Below, in pieces: positions 29,613 through 37,764 of a stretch of 64,000 bases of DNA. Origin of the DNA: Pseudomonas prosekii. GTDB lineage: Bacteria > Pseudomonadota > Gammaproteobacteria > Pseudomonadales > Pseudomonadaceae. The notes below the pieces were generated by a model, which was not told the DNA's origin, ran no database searches, and worked only from the letters and a program-made list of their open reading frames with translations. Every line of letters begins with the position of its first letter. The stretch's first letter is position 1. The stretch lies in assembly GCF_900105155.1 (NCBI RefSeq), contig NZ_LT629762.1, forward strand, positions 682,001 through 746,000. Reading direction: 5' to 3'. Both the position numbers and the translations under genes were made by a program.

Positions 29613-31760
29613 TTAACCGAAGAACCGTTGGCCAGTCTTGGCCATTTCACGCAGCTTCGCGGTCGGGTGGTACAGCGCGCCCAAATCAGCGTACTGGTCA
29701 GCCAGGGCAACGAACTCGGCAACACCGATCGAATCGATGTAGCGCAGCGCGCCGCCACGGAATGGAGGGAAACCAATACCGTAGACCAGACCCATGTCGG
29801 CTTCGGCGGCGGTTTCGACAATGCCGTCTTCCAGGCAACGCACGGTTTCCAGGCACAGCGGGATCATCATCCAATTGATGATGTCTTCGTCAGTGACTTC
29901 GCGCTGCTCGTAAACGATCGGCTTGAGCACTTCCAGCACCGAAGGATCGGCGACTTTCTTCTGCTTGCCCTTCTTGTCGGTCTCGTAAGCGTAGAAACCC
30001 TTGCCGTTCTTCTGGCCCAGGCGCTTGGCTTCGTAGAGCACGTCGATGGCCGAGCGGCGATCGTCTTTCATGCGATCCGGGAAACCTTCAGCCATCACGT
30101 CACGACCGTGGTGACCGGTGTCGATGCCGACCACGTCCATCAGGTATGCCGGGCCCATTGGCCAGCCGAATTTTTCCATGATCTTGTCGATGCGTACGAA
30201 GTCGACACCGGCGCTGACCAGCTTGGCGAAACCGCCGAAGTACGGGAACAGCACGCGGTTGACCAGGAAGCCCGGGCAGTCGTTGACGACGATCGGGTTC
30301 TTGCCCATTTTCTTCGCGTAGGCAACGGTGGTGGCAACGGCCAACTCGCTGGACTTCTCGCCACGAATCACTTCAACCAGCGGCATCATGTGCACCGGGT
30401 TGAAGAAGTGCATGCCGACGAAGTTTTCCGGACGCTTGAGGGCTTTGGCCAGCAAGGTGATGGAAATGGTCGAGGTGTTGGACGCGAGGATGGTGTCCTC
30501 TTTGACCTTGTCTTCAACTTCGGCCAGTACGGCTTGCTTGACCTTCGGGTTCTCGACAACGGCTTCAACAACCAGGTCGACATGACCGAAGTCACCGTAG
30601 GACAGGGTCGGACGAATGCCGTTGAGCACTTCAGCCATTTTCGCCGCGGTCATGCGGCCTTTATCAACGCGGCCCACCAGCAGTTTCGCGGCTTCTGCCA
30701 GACCCTGCTCGATGCCGTGCTCGTTGATGTCCTTCATCAGGATCGGCGTACCTTTGGAGGCCGACTGATAAGCGATACCGCCACCCATGATGCCGGCGCC
30801 CAATACGGCAGCCTGCTTCACGTCCTTGGCGATTTCGTCGTAGACCTTGGCTTTCTTCTTCAGCTCCTGATCGTTCAGGAACAGGCCGATCAAGCTCTGC
30901 GCGGCAGAGGTCTTGGCCAGCTTCACAAAACCGTTGGCTTCAACTTCCAGCGCTTTGTCGCGACCGAAGTTGGCAGCTTTCTGGATCGTCTTGATCGCTT
31001 CAACCGGCGCCGGGTAGTTCGGGCCAGCTTGACCCGCTACAAAACCTTTGGCGGTTTCGAAGGCCATCATCTGCTCAATGGCGTTCAACTTGAGTTTTTC
31101 AAGTTTCGGCTGACGCTTGGCTTTGTAATCGAACTCGCCGGAGATGGCGCGTTTGATCAGCTCCAAAGCGGCTTCCTGCAATTTCTCAGGAGCAACCACG
31201 GCATCGACGGCGCCAACTTTCAGCGCGTCTTCAGGACGGTTTTCCTTACCGGCGGCGATCCACTCGATGGCATTGTCGGCACCGATCAGGCGCGGCAGGC
31301 GCACAGTGCCGCCGAAGCCTGGGTAGATGCCCAGTTTGACTTCCGGCAGACCGATTTTGGCCTTGGTCGACATGACGCGGTAGTCCGCCGCCAGGCACAT
31401 TTCCAGACCGCCACCGAGGGCGATACCGTTGATCGCGGCGACCGTCGGGACGTTGAGGTCTTCGAAATCGCTGAAAATCTTGTTGGCTTCGAGGTTGCCA
31501 GCGACAAGCTCTGCATCAGGCAGCTTGAAGTTCTCGACAAATTCGGTGATGTCGGCGCCGACGATGAACACGTCCTTGCCACTGCTGACGATCACACCCT
31601 TGATCGAAGCATCTGCCTTGATGGTGTCTACGGCCTGACGCAATTCATTCAGGGTTAGACGGTTGAACTTGTTGACGGACTCACCCTTGAGATCGAACTT
31701 CAGTTCGACGATGCCACTTTCAAGAGCCTTAACCGTGATGGCTTTACCTTCGTAAATCAT
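29613..31760 (-). CDS. fadB: Multifunctional fatty acid oxidation complex subunit alpha FadB
   Basis: A 715-aa enzyme with enoyl-CoA hydratase/isomerase activity in the N-terminal crotonase domain ([29 protein letters not shown], residues ~60-125) and 3-hydroxyacyl-CoA dehydrogenase activity in the C-terminal half (NAD-binding [17 protein letters not shown] near residue 320; [18 protein letters not shown] segment near 500). It works with FadA. The ATG at 31760 has GGAGATC at good spacing and gives the family's usual 715 residues; the extra upstream residue in the frame is a TTG. A PsrA-like palindrome with one mismatch lies about 240 bp upstream. Confidence 0.97.
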   Translation of the reverse strand: MIYEGKAITVKALESGIVELKFDLKGESVNKFNRLTLNELRQAVDTIKADASIKGVIVSSGKDVFIVGADITEFVENFKLPDAELVAGNLEANKIFSDFEDLNVPTVAAINGIALGGGLEMCLAADYRVMSTKAKIGLPEVKLGIYPGFGGTVRLPRLIGADNAIEWIAAGKENRPEDALKVGAVDAVVAPEKLQEAALELIKRAISGEFDYKAKRQPKLEKLKLNAIEQMMAFETAKGFVAGQAGPNYPAPVEAIKTIQKAANFGRDKALEVEANGFVKLAKTSAAQSLIGLFLNDQELKKKAKVYDEIAKDVKQAAVLGAGIMGGGIAYQSASKGTPILMKDINEHGIEQGLAEAAKLLVGRVDKGRMTAAKMAEVLNGIRPTLSYGDFGHVDLVVEAVVENPKVKQAVLAEVEDKVKEDTILASNTSTISITLLAKALKRPENFVGMHFFNPVHMMPLVEVIRGEKSSELAVATTVAYAKKMGKNPIVVNDCPGFLVNRVLFPYFGGFAKLVSAGVDFVRIDKIMEKFGWPMGPAYLMDVVGIDTGHHGRDVMAEGFPDRMKDDRRSAIDVLYEAKRLGQKNGKGFYAYETDKKGKQKKVADPSVLEVLKPIVYEQREVTDEDIINWMMIPLCLETVRCLEDGIVETAAEADMGLVYGIGFPPFRGGALRYIDSIGVAEFVALADQYADLGALYHPTAKLREMAKTGQRFFG

Positions 31761-31996
31761 CAACTGATCTCCACGATATGGAAGCTGAACAGTACACGTC
31801 GGACGCAGGCGAATGGCTTGGCAGGACGCTTTTCGTCGATGCTAACGCCAATCCACCCGGCACACCCGCCAACGCGATAGTCGGGATTCTGTAGGAGCGC
31901 TCTGACAGACAAACGCTCAATTCATACGCCCGTTTGATTTGGGTACGCCACCTTCACGGAATTTCCGGCAATTGTCAATCGCCCAAAATGCGGGTT

Positions 31997-32010
31997 GAAA
32001 CGCGACTTTC
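31997..32010. promoter_or_regulatory. Possible PsrA site upstream of fadB
   Basis: GAAACGCGACTTTC matches the PsrA pattern GAAAC-N4-GTTTC with one mismatch (C for G). PsrA control of fadBA is established in P. aeruginosa. The distance to fadB (237 bp) is long, so this could instead serve the plus-strand transcript postulated here. Confidence 0.4.
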
Positions 32011-32104
32011 CGGTCACTTCCACAACCGCAGCGTCTGCGACAGCCTGTCGCATGCCAAGCCATTCATTGAATCAATAGTTAGAAAAGTCGCCCTAATTCG
32101 CGGC

Positions 32105-32246
32105 AAGCGGTGAGGAAGCAGCTACGCTGGCGGGACGATCAGCAAAAACTGAGCGCGAATGGCGAATGCCTGGCGCAAGATCAGCGCCACAAAAAGGTTT
32201 CCGGCCTGCCTGGCCAACCCAGCCCGATGATGATGTCGGGCTTTTT
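32105..32246 (+). ncRNA. Candidate small RNA ending at an orphan terminator
   Basis: No plus-strand gene lies upstream, yet a well-formed plus-strand terminator (AGCCCGA / TCGGGCT, loop TGATGATG, then TTTTT, 32221-32246) is present between the divergent fadB promoter and a REP element. The ~140 bp before it contain short self-complementary stretches (TGGCGC..GCGCCA; CCGGCC..GGCC) and no credible reading frame with a ribosome site. The 5' end is a guess: a weak TTGAAT...CCTAAT promoter lies at 32068-32097. I do not recognise the sequence as a known Pseudomonas RNA family. Confidence 0.4.
32221..32246 (+). terminator. Orphan plus-strand intrinsic terminator
   Basis: Seven-bp perfect stem AGCCCGA/TCGGGCT with an 8-base loop and five Ts. 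It is not at the end of any recognised gene on the plus strand. Confidence 0.75.
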
Positions 32247-32270
32247 ATTGCCCACAAAATGGACAAAACC

Positions 32271-32389
32271 CTGTAGCAGCTGCCGAGCCTGCGAGGCTGC
32301 GTTCGGCTGCGCAGCAGTCGTCATCGTGCTCCGAGATTACGACGACTTCGTCGCCGAACGCAGCCTCGCGGGCTCGGCAGCTGCTACAG
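32271..32389. repeat. REP-like doublet, GCAGCTGCCGAGCCTGCGAG class
   Basis: Inverted arms of 37 bp (32271-32307 and 32353-32389) beginning CTGTAGCAGCTGCCGAGCC. The same element recurs at 63646-63796. It belongs to a different sequence class from the GCGAGGCTTGCCCGCG doublets. Confidence 0.88.
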
Positions 32390-32401
32390 ATTGCTACCAT
32401 G

Positions 32402-32839
32402 TCAGGCGAGGGCTTTCAGCGTTGCATCGATGTGCTGTAACACCTCGGCTTCGCCCTTCTCGCCCCAGTACAGCGTGATCATTTGCTTGTCGGCTTCGAC
32501 CTTGTAGACGTTGTCCGGCAATTTTTCGAAATGATTGAGCAGCAGCGGATCTTCGCAGGCTTCCTGCCATTGATTGACCCACACGCCCGGCGCTTTCTGC
32601 CAATAACTCCAGCACTTCGGATGGTTGCCCCGACGCGGCCGGTGGTACTGCGCGCACGGGCTCGGCGGCTCCTGGCTGAGCCAGTGCGGCCACTCCTGCG
32701 GCGCCAGTTGCATGGCTAGCCCGATGCGCCGTGCTTCCATGCGCAACGCCATGCGGCCGCTCTGATGGCGGGACGGACGCAACCATGCCAGCGGACTCAG
32801 TACTACCAGCAGGATTGACACCACTATCCAGACCGTCAT
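32402..32839 (-). CDS. Small membrane-anchored protein of unknown function
   Basis: A 145-aa protein with one N-terminal membrane segment (MTVWIVVSILLVVLSPLAWL, residues 1-20) followed by a basic, cytoplasm-facing stretch (RPSRHQSGRMALRMEARRIG). The rest is soluble, Trp-rich (about eight Trp) and ends with a charged helix. I do not recognise a domain; a similar gene lies beside the universal stress protein gene in P. aeruginosa. It is divergent from uspA, with about 100 bp between the starts. Confidence 0.75.
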   Translation of the reverse strand: MTVWIVVSILLVVLSPLAWLRPSRHQSGRMALRMEARRIGLAMQLAPQEWPHWLSQEPPSPCAQYHRPRRGNHPKCWSYWQKAPGVWVNQWQEACEDPLLLNHFEKLPDNVYKVEADKQMITLYWGEKGEAEVLQHIDATLKALA

Positions 32840-32943
32840 ATCTGTACTCCCGATTCTTGATGAGCGCGATGTGTCACTTTGGAACCATTGCGCTTGAAAC
32901 CAGCCATACTTACCAACATTGCAATCCTCAGGAGGAGCACCTC

Positions 32944-33381
32944 ATGCCCTACCACCATATTCTGGTCGCCGTAGATCTAACCGAAGAGTGCGATCCTGTA
33001 ATCCACCGCGCTCGCGAGCTCTCGGTGAGCAACGGCGCGAAATTGTCCCTGGTGCACATTGTCGAGCCAATGGCGATGGCCTTCGGCGGCGACGTACCGA
33101 TGGACCTGTCACAACTGCAACAGCAACAGTTCGATCAGGCCAAGGAACGCCTTGACCGGCTGATCGTGAAATACCCGGAACTGTCCAAAGAGTACAGCCA
33201 CCTGACTTACGGCCAGCCGCGCCAGGAAATCCATCATCTGGCCAAGGAACAGACCTGCGACCTGATCGTGGTCGGCAGCCACGGGCGACACGGCCTGGCC
33301 TTGCTGCTTGGCTCCACCGCCAACGACGTGCTGCACGGTGCGCCTTGCGATGTGCTCGCGGTGCGCCTGGTCAAAAGCTGA
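32944..33381 (+). CDS. Universal stress protein, UspA family
   Basis: A 145-aa cytoplasmic protein. The N-terminus MPYHHILVAVDLTEECD and the ATP-binding pattern GxxGxxG...GS near the C-terminus, seen as VVGSHGRHGLALLLGSTANDVLHGAPCDVLAVR, place it firmly in the UspA family with an intact nucleotide-binding motif. Such proteins accumulate under starvation or low oxygen and aid survival. ATG at 32944 is preceded by AGGAGGAG. It is a single-gene unit; a REP doublet and a bidirectional terminator follow. Confidence 0.93.
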   Translation: MPYHHILVAVDLTEECDPVIHRARELSVSNGAKLSLVHIVEPMAMAFGGDVPMDLSQLQQQQFDQAKERLDRLIVKYPELSKEYSHLTYGQPRQEIHHLAKEQTCDLIVVGSHGRHGLALLLGSTANDVLHGAPCDVLAVRLVKS

Positions 33382-33395
33382 TAACACCACCTTCC

Positions 33396-33490
33396 CCTGT
33401 GGGAGCGAGCTTGCTCGCGATGAGGCCCTGTCAGCCGATATCAACGTTGGCTGACAGACCGCCATCGCGAGCAAGCTCGCTCCCACAAGG
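33396..33490. repeat. REP doublet, GCGAGCTTGCTCGCGA class
   Basis: Inverted arms at about 33396-33422 and 33464-33490 with core GGGAGCGAGCTTGCTCGCGAT. The intervening sequence itself contains an inverted pair, GGCCCTGTCAGCC / GGCTGACAG, so the whole unit can fold as one long cruciform. Confidence 0.9.
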
Positions 33491-33527
33491 GATTTGCAAC
33501 AATCTGTAGATTGCATTGCATAGCAAA

Positions 33528-33562
33528 AGCCCGGCGTTCATCTCTGAACGCCGGGCTTTTTT
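33528..33562. terminator. Bidirectional terminator between uspA and the ABC-F gene
   Basis: A 13-bp perfect stem AGCCCGGCGTTCA / TGAACGCCGGGCT with a 4-base loop and flanking A and T runs. It serves the two converging genes. Confidence 0.92.
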
Positions 33563-33575
33563 ATTGCAGGGTCAA

Positions 33576-35492
33576 TCAGGCATCCAGCTCGGCCCAACGC
33601 TCGACCATGACTTCGAGTTCAGCCTGCAATTGCTCAAGCTGAGCAATCACTGCCGCTGTCTCGGTGGCCGGGCGCTGGTAGAAACCGCCATCGGCCATCT
33701 GCGCTTCAACCGCCGCAATCTGCTGTTCCATTGCTTCGATCTGCGCCGGCAACATTTCCAGCTCACGCTGCAACTTGTAGCTGAGCTTCTTCTTCGCCAC
33801 TGGCGCTTCCACTGCAGCCACCGGCGCCACTTCGGCCGTGACCACTGCGGAGTTCAAGTCAGCCTTGCCGGATTTGCTCTCGGTGACGCCCAACAGACGC
33901 GGCGAACCGCCCTGACGCAGCCAGTCCTGATAACCACCGACGTATTCGCGAACCTTGCCTTCACCTTCGAAGACCAGAGTGCTGGTGACCACGTTGTCGA
34001 GGAATGCCCGGTCGTGGCTGACCATCAGCACAGTGCCGTTAAAGGTCAGCAAGACCTCTTCCAGCAGTTCGAGGGTTTCCACGTCGAGGTCGTTGGTCGG
34101 TTCGTCGAGTACCAGCAGGTTCGCCGGTTTGCTGAACAATTTGGCCAGCAACAAACGCGCGCGCTCACCACCGGACAAGGCTTTCACCGGCGTGCGGGCA
34201 CGCTGCGGGCTGAACAGGAAGTCACCGAGGTAGCTCAACACGTGACGGCTCTGACCATCGATATCGATGAAGTCGCGACCTTCAGCCACGTTGTCGATCA
34301 CGGTTTTTTCCAGATCGAGCTGATGACGCAACTGGTCGAAGTAAGCGACGTCGATGCGCGTGCCCTCTTCCACTGTGCCGCTGGTCGGTTGCAGACCGTT
34401 GAGCATCAGTTTCAGCAAGGTGGTCTTGCCGGTGCCGTTGGCGCCGAGCAGACCGATACGGTCGCCGCGCTGCAGGACCATCGAGAAATCCTTGATCAGG
34501 AACGGGCCGCCCGGATGAGCAAAACTGACGTTCTCGAGGACCATGACCTGCTTGCCGGACTTGTCGGCAGTGTCCAGCTGAATATTGGCTTTGCCGGTGC
34601 GCTCGCGACGTTCGCTGCGCTCATTGCGCAATGCTTTCAGGGCGCGGACGCGGCCTTCGTTACGGGTGCGACGCGCCTTGATGCCCTGGCGGATCCAGAC
34701 TTCTTCCTGGGCCAGCTTTTTGTCGAAGAGCGCGTTGGCGGTGTCTTCAGCCGCCAGCGAGGCTTCTTTGTGCACGAGGAAACTGGCGTAGTCGCCGTTC
34801 CAGTCGATCAGGCCGCCACGATCCAGTTCGAGGATGCGCGTGGCGAGGCTCTGCAAGAAGGAACGGTCGTGCGTGATGAACAGCACGGCGCCCTGGAAAT
34901 CCTTCAACGCTTCTTCGAGCCAGGCGATTGCGCCGATGTCGAGGTGGTTGGTCGGTTCGTCGAGCAGCAGCAGGTCAGGTTCGGAAACCAGCGCCTGCGC
35001 CAGCAGGACGCGACGACGCCAGCCACCGGACAATTCGGCGAGGGTCTTGTCGGCAGGCAATTGCAGACGGCTCAGAGTGCTGTCGACCAATTGCTGTAAA
35101 CGCCAGCCGTCGCGGGCTTCGAGGTCGTGCTGGACGTGCATCAATTTGTCCAGGTCGGCGTCGGTGACGATGTTCTGGCTCAGGTGGTGATACTGCGCAA
35201 GCAGTTCGCCAACACCGTCCAGGCCTTCAGCCACTACGTCGAACACGGTCCGCTCGTCGGCTACCGGCAATTCTTGCGGCAATTCGCCAATCTTGAGACC
35301 GGGTGCGCGCCAAACGGAGCCGTCATCGGGCTTCTGGTCGCCCTTGACGAGCTTCATCATGCTGGACTTGCCAGTGCCGTTACGGCCGATGATGCACACC
35401 CGCTCTCCACGGGCGATCTGCCAGGACACCTTGTCCAACAACGGCGTAGAGCCGAAAGCAAGGGACACATCGCTGAATTTGAGCAGGGTCAT
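33576..35492 (-). CDS. uup: ABC-F family ATPase, Uup type
   Basis: A 638-aa soluble protein with two ABC ATPase domains and no membrane segments. The first domain has Walker A GRNGTGKSSMMKL (near residue 36) and LSGGWRRRVLLAQAL; the second has GANGTGKTTLLKL (near residue 355) and LSGGERARLLLAKL. A C-terminal coiled coil with MLPAQIEAMEQQIAAVEAQM matches the DNA- or ribosome-binding tail of Uup. ABC-F proteins act on ribosomes; Uup is linked to transposon excision and branched DNA. The start is ATG at 35492 (MTLLKFSDVSLAFG), nine codons inside the longest frame. Confidence 0.92.
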   Translation of the reverse strand: MTLLKFSDVSLAFGSTPLLDKVSWQIARGERVCIIGRNGTGKSSMMKLVKGDQKPDDGSVWRAPGLKIGELPQELPVADERTVFDVVAEGLDGVGELLAQYHHLSQNIVTDADLDKLMHVQHDLEARDGWRLQQLVDSTLSRLQLPADKTLAELSGGWRRRVLLAQALVSEPDLLLLDEPTNHLDIGAIAWLEEALKDFQGAVLFITHDRSFLQSLATRILELDRGGLIDWNGDYASFLVHKEASLAAEDTANALFDKKLAQEEVWIRQGIKARRTRNEGRVRALKALRNERSERRERTGKANIQLDTADKSGKQVMVLENVSFAHPGGPFLIKDFSMVLQRGDRIGLLGANGTGKTTLLKLMLNGLQPTSGTVEEGTRIDVAYFDQLRHQLDLEKTVIDNVAEGRDFIDIDGQSRHVLSYLGDFLFSPQRARTPVKALSGGERARLLLAKLFSKPANLLVLDEPTNDLDVETLELLEEVLLTFNGTVLMVSHDRAFLDNVVTSTLVFEGEGKVREYVGGYQDWLRQGGSPRLLGVTESKSGKADLNSAVVTAEVAPVAAVEAPVAKKKLSYKLQRELEMLPAQIEAMEQQIAAVEAQMADGGFYQRPATETAAVIAQLEQLQAELEVMVERWAELDA

Positions 35493-35705
35493 GAGCTTCT
35501 CCAAAAACCGGGCGCGCATTCTACCTGACTTGAGGCTTCAGAAGGCCGGCAATTTCACCTTAGAAGCACTCTGCATAACAAATGTTGCGATCTTGCGCTG
35601 ACAGGCCCGCAAAGCTTTCGCCCGTTGCTGGCAAAAGGCTAAGCTACAGATTATTCAGTGCTGATGATGTCGGCACTTGTCATGATTTTTCTGCCCGGAT
35701 GTCTC

Positions 35706-37634
35706 ATGCGCAGTCGCCTTTTCAGTCTTTTTTCGTGTTTGCTTCTTTCCGCCACTGCCGCCCAATCAGTCCAGGCCGTGGATTTGTCTACCCAACGCCA
35801 GTATTACGATGAAGCCAAGCGTGCCTTGGCCAAGGGCGACACAGGCCCGTATTTCCGTTACAGCCAGGCGCTCAGCGATTATCCGCTGGAGCCGTACCTG
35901 GCCTATGACGAACTGACGGCGCGCCTGAAATCGGCGAGCAACGCCGAAATCGAGAAATTCCTCGCCGAGCACGGTGACCTGCCCCAGGCCAACTGGATGA
36001 AGCTGCGCTGGTTGCGCTGGCTGGCCGATCGCGGCGACTGGGCGACCTTCGTCAAGTACTACGATCCCAAGCTCAACTTCACCGAGCTCGACTGCCTAAA
36101 CGCGCAGTATCAGATTGGCCATAACCAGAAAACCGCTGGTTATGCCAGTGCAGAAAAACTCTGGCTGACCGGCAAATCGCTGCCCGCCGCTTGCGATGGC
36201 CTGTTCGGCATCTGGGCCGCCGAAGGTCAACTGACTGAACAGAAACGCTGGGAACGCACCAAGCTTGCCGCTCAGGCACGCAACTATCCGTTGGCCAACA
36301 GCCTGGTCAGTGGCCTGACCACCCTCGCCCCGCGCGGACGCTTGTTGGTGGACGTGGCGCAAAAACCGGAACAGCTCAATCAGCCTTCGCGTTTTATCCC
36401 GGCCGACGAGCCGATGTCCGACATTGTCAGCCTCGGCCTGCGCCGTCTCGCGCGCCAGGATCCGGACAAAGCCATGGCCATGCTCGACGGCTATGCCAGC
36501 AGCATGCATTTCTCCCGCGACGAGAAAGTCGCGATCGCCCGGGAAATCGGCCTGACCCTGGCCAAGCGTTTCGACCCGCGCGCGCTGGACATGATGACCA
36601 AGTACGACCCGGAACTGCGCGACAACACCGTTTCCGAATGGCGCATGCGCCTGCTGCTGCGCCTCGCCCGTTGGGACGACGCTTATCAGTTGACCCGGCG
36701 CTTGCCGCAAGACCTCGCCACGACCAACCGCTGGCGCTACTGGCAGGCCCGCAGTCTGGAATTGGCGCAACCGCAAAACCCGGAAGCGCAGACGCTGTAC
36801 AAGGGCCTGGCGCGCGAACGTGATTTCTACGGTTTCCTCGCCGCCGACCGCTCGCAATCGTCTTATTCGCTGAACAACAAACCGCTGGTGCTCAGCCAGG
36901 CACTGATCAATAAAGTGCGCAACACGCCGGGCGTGCGCCGCGCGCTGGAGTTCCATGCGCGCGGGCAGATCGTCGATGGCCGTCGCGAGTGGTATCACGT
37001 CAGCCGTCATTTCAACCGTGACGAGATGGTCGCGCAGGCCAAACTGGCTTACGACCTGAAATGGTATTTCCCGGCGATCCGTACCATCAGTCAGGCGCAG
37101 TATTGGGACGACCTCGATATTCGTTTCCCGATGGCTCACCGCGAAACACTGGTGCGTGAAGCCAAGGTTCGTGGTTTGCATTCGAGCTGGGTGTTCGCCA
37201 TCACTCGCCAGGAAAGCGCCTTCATGGACGACGCCCGCTCCGGCGTCGGCGCCAGCGGCCTGATGCAACTGATGCCCGGCACCGCCAAGGAAACCGCACG
37301 CAAGTTCAGCATTCCCCTGGCCTCGCCGCAGCAAGTGCTCGACCCGGACAAAAACATCCAGCTCGGTGCCGCCTACCTGAGCCAGGTCCACAGCCAATTC
37401 AACGGCAACCGCGTCCTCGCCTCCGCCGCCTACAACGCCGGCCCCGGCCGCGTGCGCCAATGGCTGCGCGGCGCCGACCACCTGAGCTTCGACGTCTGGG
37501 TGGAAAGCATCCCGTTCGACGAAACCCGCCAATACGTACAAAACGTGTTGTCGTACTCAGTGATCTACGGCCAGAAACTCAACTCGCCGCAGCCGCTGGT
37601 GGATTGGCATGAACGCTACTTCGACGATCAATGA
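35706..37634 (+). CDS. slt: Soluble lytic murein transglycosylase Slt
   Basis: A 642-aa periplasmic enzyme that cleaves peptidoglycan between MurNAc and GlcNAc to form 1,6-anhydro muropeptides. The signal peptide is MRSRLFSLFSCLLLSATAAQ, with cleavage near SVQA-VD. A long alpha-helical superhelix (U and L domains) precedes the C-terminal catalytic domain, where VFAITRQESAFMDDARS holds the catalytic Glu and GASGLMQLMPGTAKETA and AAYNAGPGRVRQWL the other SLT motifs. Start ATG at 35706 is 16 codons inside the longest frame. Length equals the P. aeruginosa enzyme as I recall it. Confidence 0.96.
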   Translation: MRSRLFSLFSCLLLSATAAQSVQAVDLSTQRQYYDEAKRALAKGDTGPYFRYSQALSDYPLEPYLAYDELTARLKSASNAEIEKFLAEHGDLPQANWMKLRWLRWLADRGDWATFVKYYDPKLNFTELDCLNAQYQIGHNQKTAGYASAEKLWLTGKSLPAACDGLFGIWAAEGQLTEQKRWERTKLAAQARNYPLANSLVSGLTTLAPRGRLLVDVAQKPEQLNQPSRFIPADEPMSDIVSLGLRRLARQDPDKAMAMLDGYASSMHFSRDEKVAIAREIGLTLAKRFDPRALDMMTKYDPELRDNTVSEWRMRLLLRLARWDDAYQLTRRLPQDLATTNRWRYWQARSLELAQPQNPEAQTLYKGLARERDFYGFLAADRSQSSYSLNNKPLVLSQALINKVRNTPGVRRALEFHARGQIVDGRREWYHVSRHFNRDEMVAQAKLAYDLKWYFPAIRTISQAQYWDDLDIRFPMAHRETLVREAKVRGLHSSWVFAITRQESAFMDDARSGVGASGLMQLMPGTAKETARKFSIPLASPQQVLDPDKNIQLGAAYLSQVHSQFNGNRVLASAAYNAGPGRVRQWLRGADHLSFDVWVESIPFDETRQYVQNVLSYSVIYGQKLNSPQPLVDWHERYFDDQ

Positions 37635-37663
37635 TGTTTTGATCTGACGCGGCAACGCAAAAA

Positions 37664-37694
37664 AATGCCCGCATCGGTTGATGCGGGCATTTTT
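37664..37694. terminator. Bidirectional terminator between slt and the ABC exporter gene
   Basis: Perfect 10-bp stem ATGCCCGCAT / ATGCGGGCAT (37665-37674, 37681-37690), loop CGGTTG, flanked by A5 and T5. Confidence 0.93.
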
Positions 37695-37704
37695 GTTTGT
37701 GGCG

Positions 37705-37764
37705 CTACTTGGTCGGTTACTTAGACGGTTACTTGGTCGGTTACTTGGTCGGTTACTTGGTCGC
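37705..37764 (-). repeat. 12-bp tandem repeat spanning the ABC exporter stop codon
   Basis: Five direct copies of a 12-bp unit (plus-strand TTACTTGGTCGG, with variants). On the minus strand each unit reads CCG ACC AAG TAA or a near match, so the frame of the exporter gene meets a stop codon in every unit: TAA, TAA, TAA, TAA, TAG. The first copy provides the actual stop. Confidence 0.93.

Noticed and set aside
32110..32478. 122-aa plus-strand frame across the terminator and REP element
   Set aside because: It runs through an intrinsic terminator and both REP arms, so it is unlikely to be translated.
33516..35099. 527-codon plus-strand frame opposite the ABC-F gene
   Set aside because: Shadow frame; it also starts in REP and terminator DNA.
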